A stretch of 64,000 bases of DNA from SMYC01 sp963578475 (GTDB taxonomy: Bacteria; Acidobacteriota; Vicinamibacteria; Marinacidobacterales; SMYC01). The stretch covers positions 1-64,000 of the forward strand of contig CAUZCL010000004.1 in assembly GCA_963578475.1 (NCBI GenBank), written 5' to 3'. Below the pieces are notes generated by a model, which made no database searches, was not told where the DNA came from, and was given only the letters and a program-made list of their open reading frames with translations. A program made the translations under genes and the position numbers. Below are positions 63,260-64,000 of the stretch, piece by piece (position 1 is the first letter of the stretch; each line of letters begins with the position of its first letter).

Positions 63260-64000
63260 ATGACGACGCACACGCCAGGAACGACTCCCAAGCAGCCCGC
63301 GGGTCTCACGACGCGGGAAATGATGCTCAACATCGGTCCGGCGCATCCGGCCATGCACGGTATCGTCCGTCTCGTGACCAAGCTCGAGGGAGAGGAGATA
63401 AAAGGCGCCGAAGTGGAGATCGGCTACCTCCATCGCGGCTTCGAGAAGATGGCGGAAACCGTCGACTATAACGGCGTCATGCCCTACACCGACCGGCTCA
63501 ACTACGTATCGCCGCTGATCAATAACATGGGCTACTGCATGGCGATGGAAAAACTCCTAGGGATCGAGGTTCCTGAGCGTTGCCACTACATTCGGGTCAT
63601 TCTTTCGGAGGTCTCCCGGATCGGGGACCACCTCACCTGCGTGGGTGCGACCGCCATGGAGCTCGGCGCGTTCACGGTCTTTCTTTACATGATAAAGGCC
63701 AGGGAGTACCTCTGGGATCTCGTGGAGAAGGTGACCGGCGCACGGATGACCGTGAGCTACTGCCGTGTCGGCGGCGTAAAGGCCGACCTGCAAGACGATT
63801 TCGCCGAGCTATGCGTCAAAGCGTTCATGGAGACCCGCAAAGTCCTCGACGAAACGCACGGGCTCTTGACACGCAACCGCATCTTTACGGACCGCATGAA
63901 CGGCACCGGTGTGATTTCCGCCGAAGAGGCTATCTCTTACGGGATCACGGGCCCCTTTCTTCGCGCCACCGGCGCCGAGTACGACGTCCGCAAAGACTGT
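63260..64000 (+). CDS. nuoD: NADH-quinone oxidoreductase subunit D (49 kDa), partial at window end
   Basis: The first 247 codons of nuoD, cut by the window edge. LNIGPAHPAMHGIVRLVTKL carries the quinone-site His of the N-terminal hairpin. IGYLHRGFEKMAETVDYNGV, YTDRLNYVSPLINNMGY and LSEVSRIGDHLTCVGATAME follow the family closely. It forms the quinone pocket with NuoB. The start is ATG 63260. nuoE, F, G, H and I are not in the window and may follow downstream. Confidence 0.93.
   Translation, partial: MTTHTPGTTPKQPAGLTTREMMLNIGPAHPAMHGIVRLVTKLEGEEIKGAEVEIGYLHRGFEKMAETVDYNGVMPYTDRLNYVSPLINNMGYCMAMEKLLGIEVPERCHYIRVILSEVSRIGDHLTCVGATAMELGAFTVFLYMIKAREYLWDLVEKVTGARMTVSYCRVGGVKADLQDDFAELCVKAFMETRKVLDETHGLLTRNRIFTDRMNGTGVISAEEAISYGITGPFLRATGAEYDVRKDC

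Noticed and set aside
1..64000. Reassignment of TAG (or TGA) to an amino acid
   Set aside because: Intact genes here end normally with TAG (antitoxin, toxin, TPR, VWA, NuoC, the 28-aa peptide) and TGA (NuoJ, NuoM, permease). The stops in broken genes come with frameshifts and truncations, so decay is simpler.

Overview
This is a GC-rich bacterial chromosome segment. The closest fit is Acidobacteriota or a neighbouring lineage. Supporting genes are a VWFA-related protein of acidobacterial type next to a TPR protein, a Ser/Thr kinase fused to a PD40 propeller, secreted DUF1592/DUF1552 proteins, very large BNR/Vps10 propeller proteins and DUF1549/DUF1501 relics. An Xni-type 5'-3' exonuclease points the other way, so the placement stays tentative. 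I see no rRNA, tRNA or CRISPR array.

Layout. 1-11.3 kb: intact enzymes (Ldh_2 oxidoreductase, amidohydrolase, PA0069-type radical SAM protein, PfkB kinase, TPR and VWA proteins) alternate with broken genes (M14 peptidase, ClpX-like AAA ATPase, QueG-related Fe-S protein, M20 peptidase). 11.4-17.2 kb: a 28-residue Lys/Ala peptide gene with its own terminator, then a leftward sugar ABC transporter operon with L-fuconolactonase and L-fuconate dehydratase; the dehydratase has an in-frame TGA. 17.2-20.5 kb: PLP dehydratase, PAP2 phosphatase, SixA phosphatase and a Phd/VapC-like toxin-antitoxin pair with a visible promoter/operator. 20.9-24.4 kb: a Tat-exported FAD oxidoreductase meeting a decayed kinase gene. 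24.6-30.4 kb: an intact DUF1592-DUF1552-ankyrin operon. 30.4-32.3 kb: gene relics, including an IS91-family transposase fragment. 32.3-42.5 kb: giant BNR protein, broken spermidine-dehydrogenase-like gene, UvrD/Rep helicase, DUF2188 protein and an N-acyl-D-amino-acid deacylase relative. 42.6-45.9 kb: a thoroughly broken three-gene molybdopterin/Fe-S/membrane-anchor operon. 46.3-47.4 kb: YtxH-holin-like-DUF3618-like operon. 47.4-54.3 kb: a Tex N-terminus fused to an unrelated protein, Xni, a second UvrD-like helicase, more relics and a serine hydrolase. 54.4-64.0 kb: a lesion-free complex I operon in the order nuoJ, K, MrpD/NuoL-like, 87-aa membrane protein, NuoL-like with lateral-helix tail, M, N, A, B, C, D (cut by the window edge).

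Two themes stand out. First, the complex I locus encodes four antiporter-type subunits where the standard enzyme has three, plus an extra small membrane protein. Second, decay is widespread and selective. I count eight in-frame nonsense codons, many one-base indels and about eight deletion-type fusions. All fall in accessory genes, while complex I, the helicases, Xni and the ABC operon are clean. This pattern suits ongoing genome erosion, as in a host-associated lineage, better than random sequencing error, but reads would be needed to prove it.
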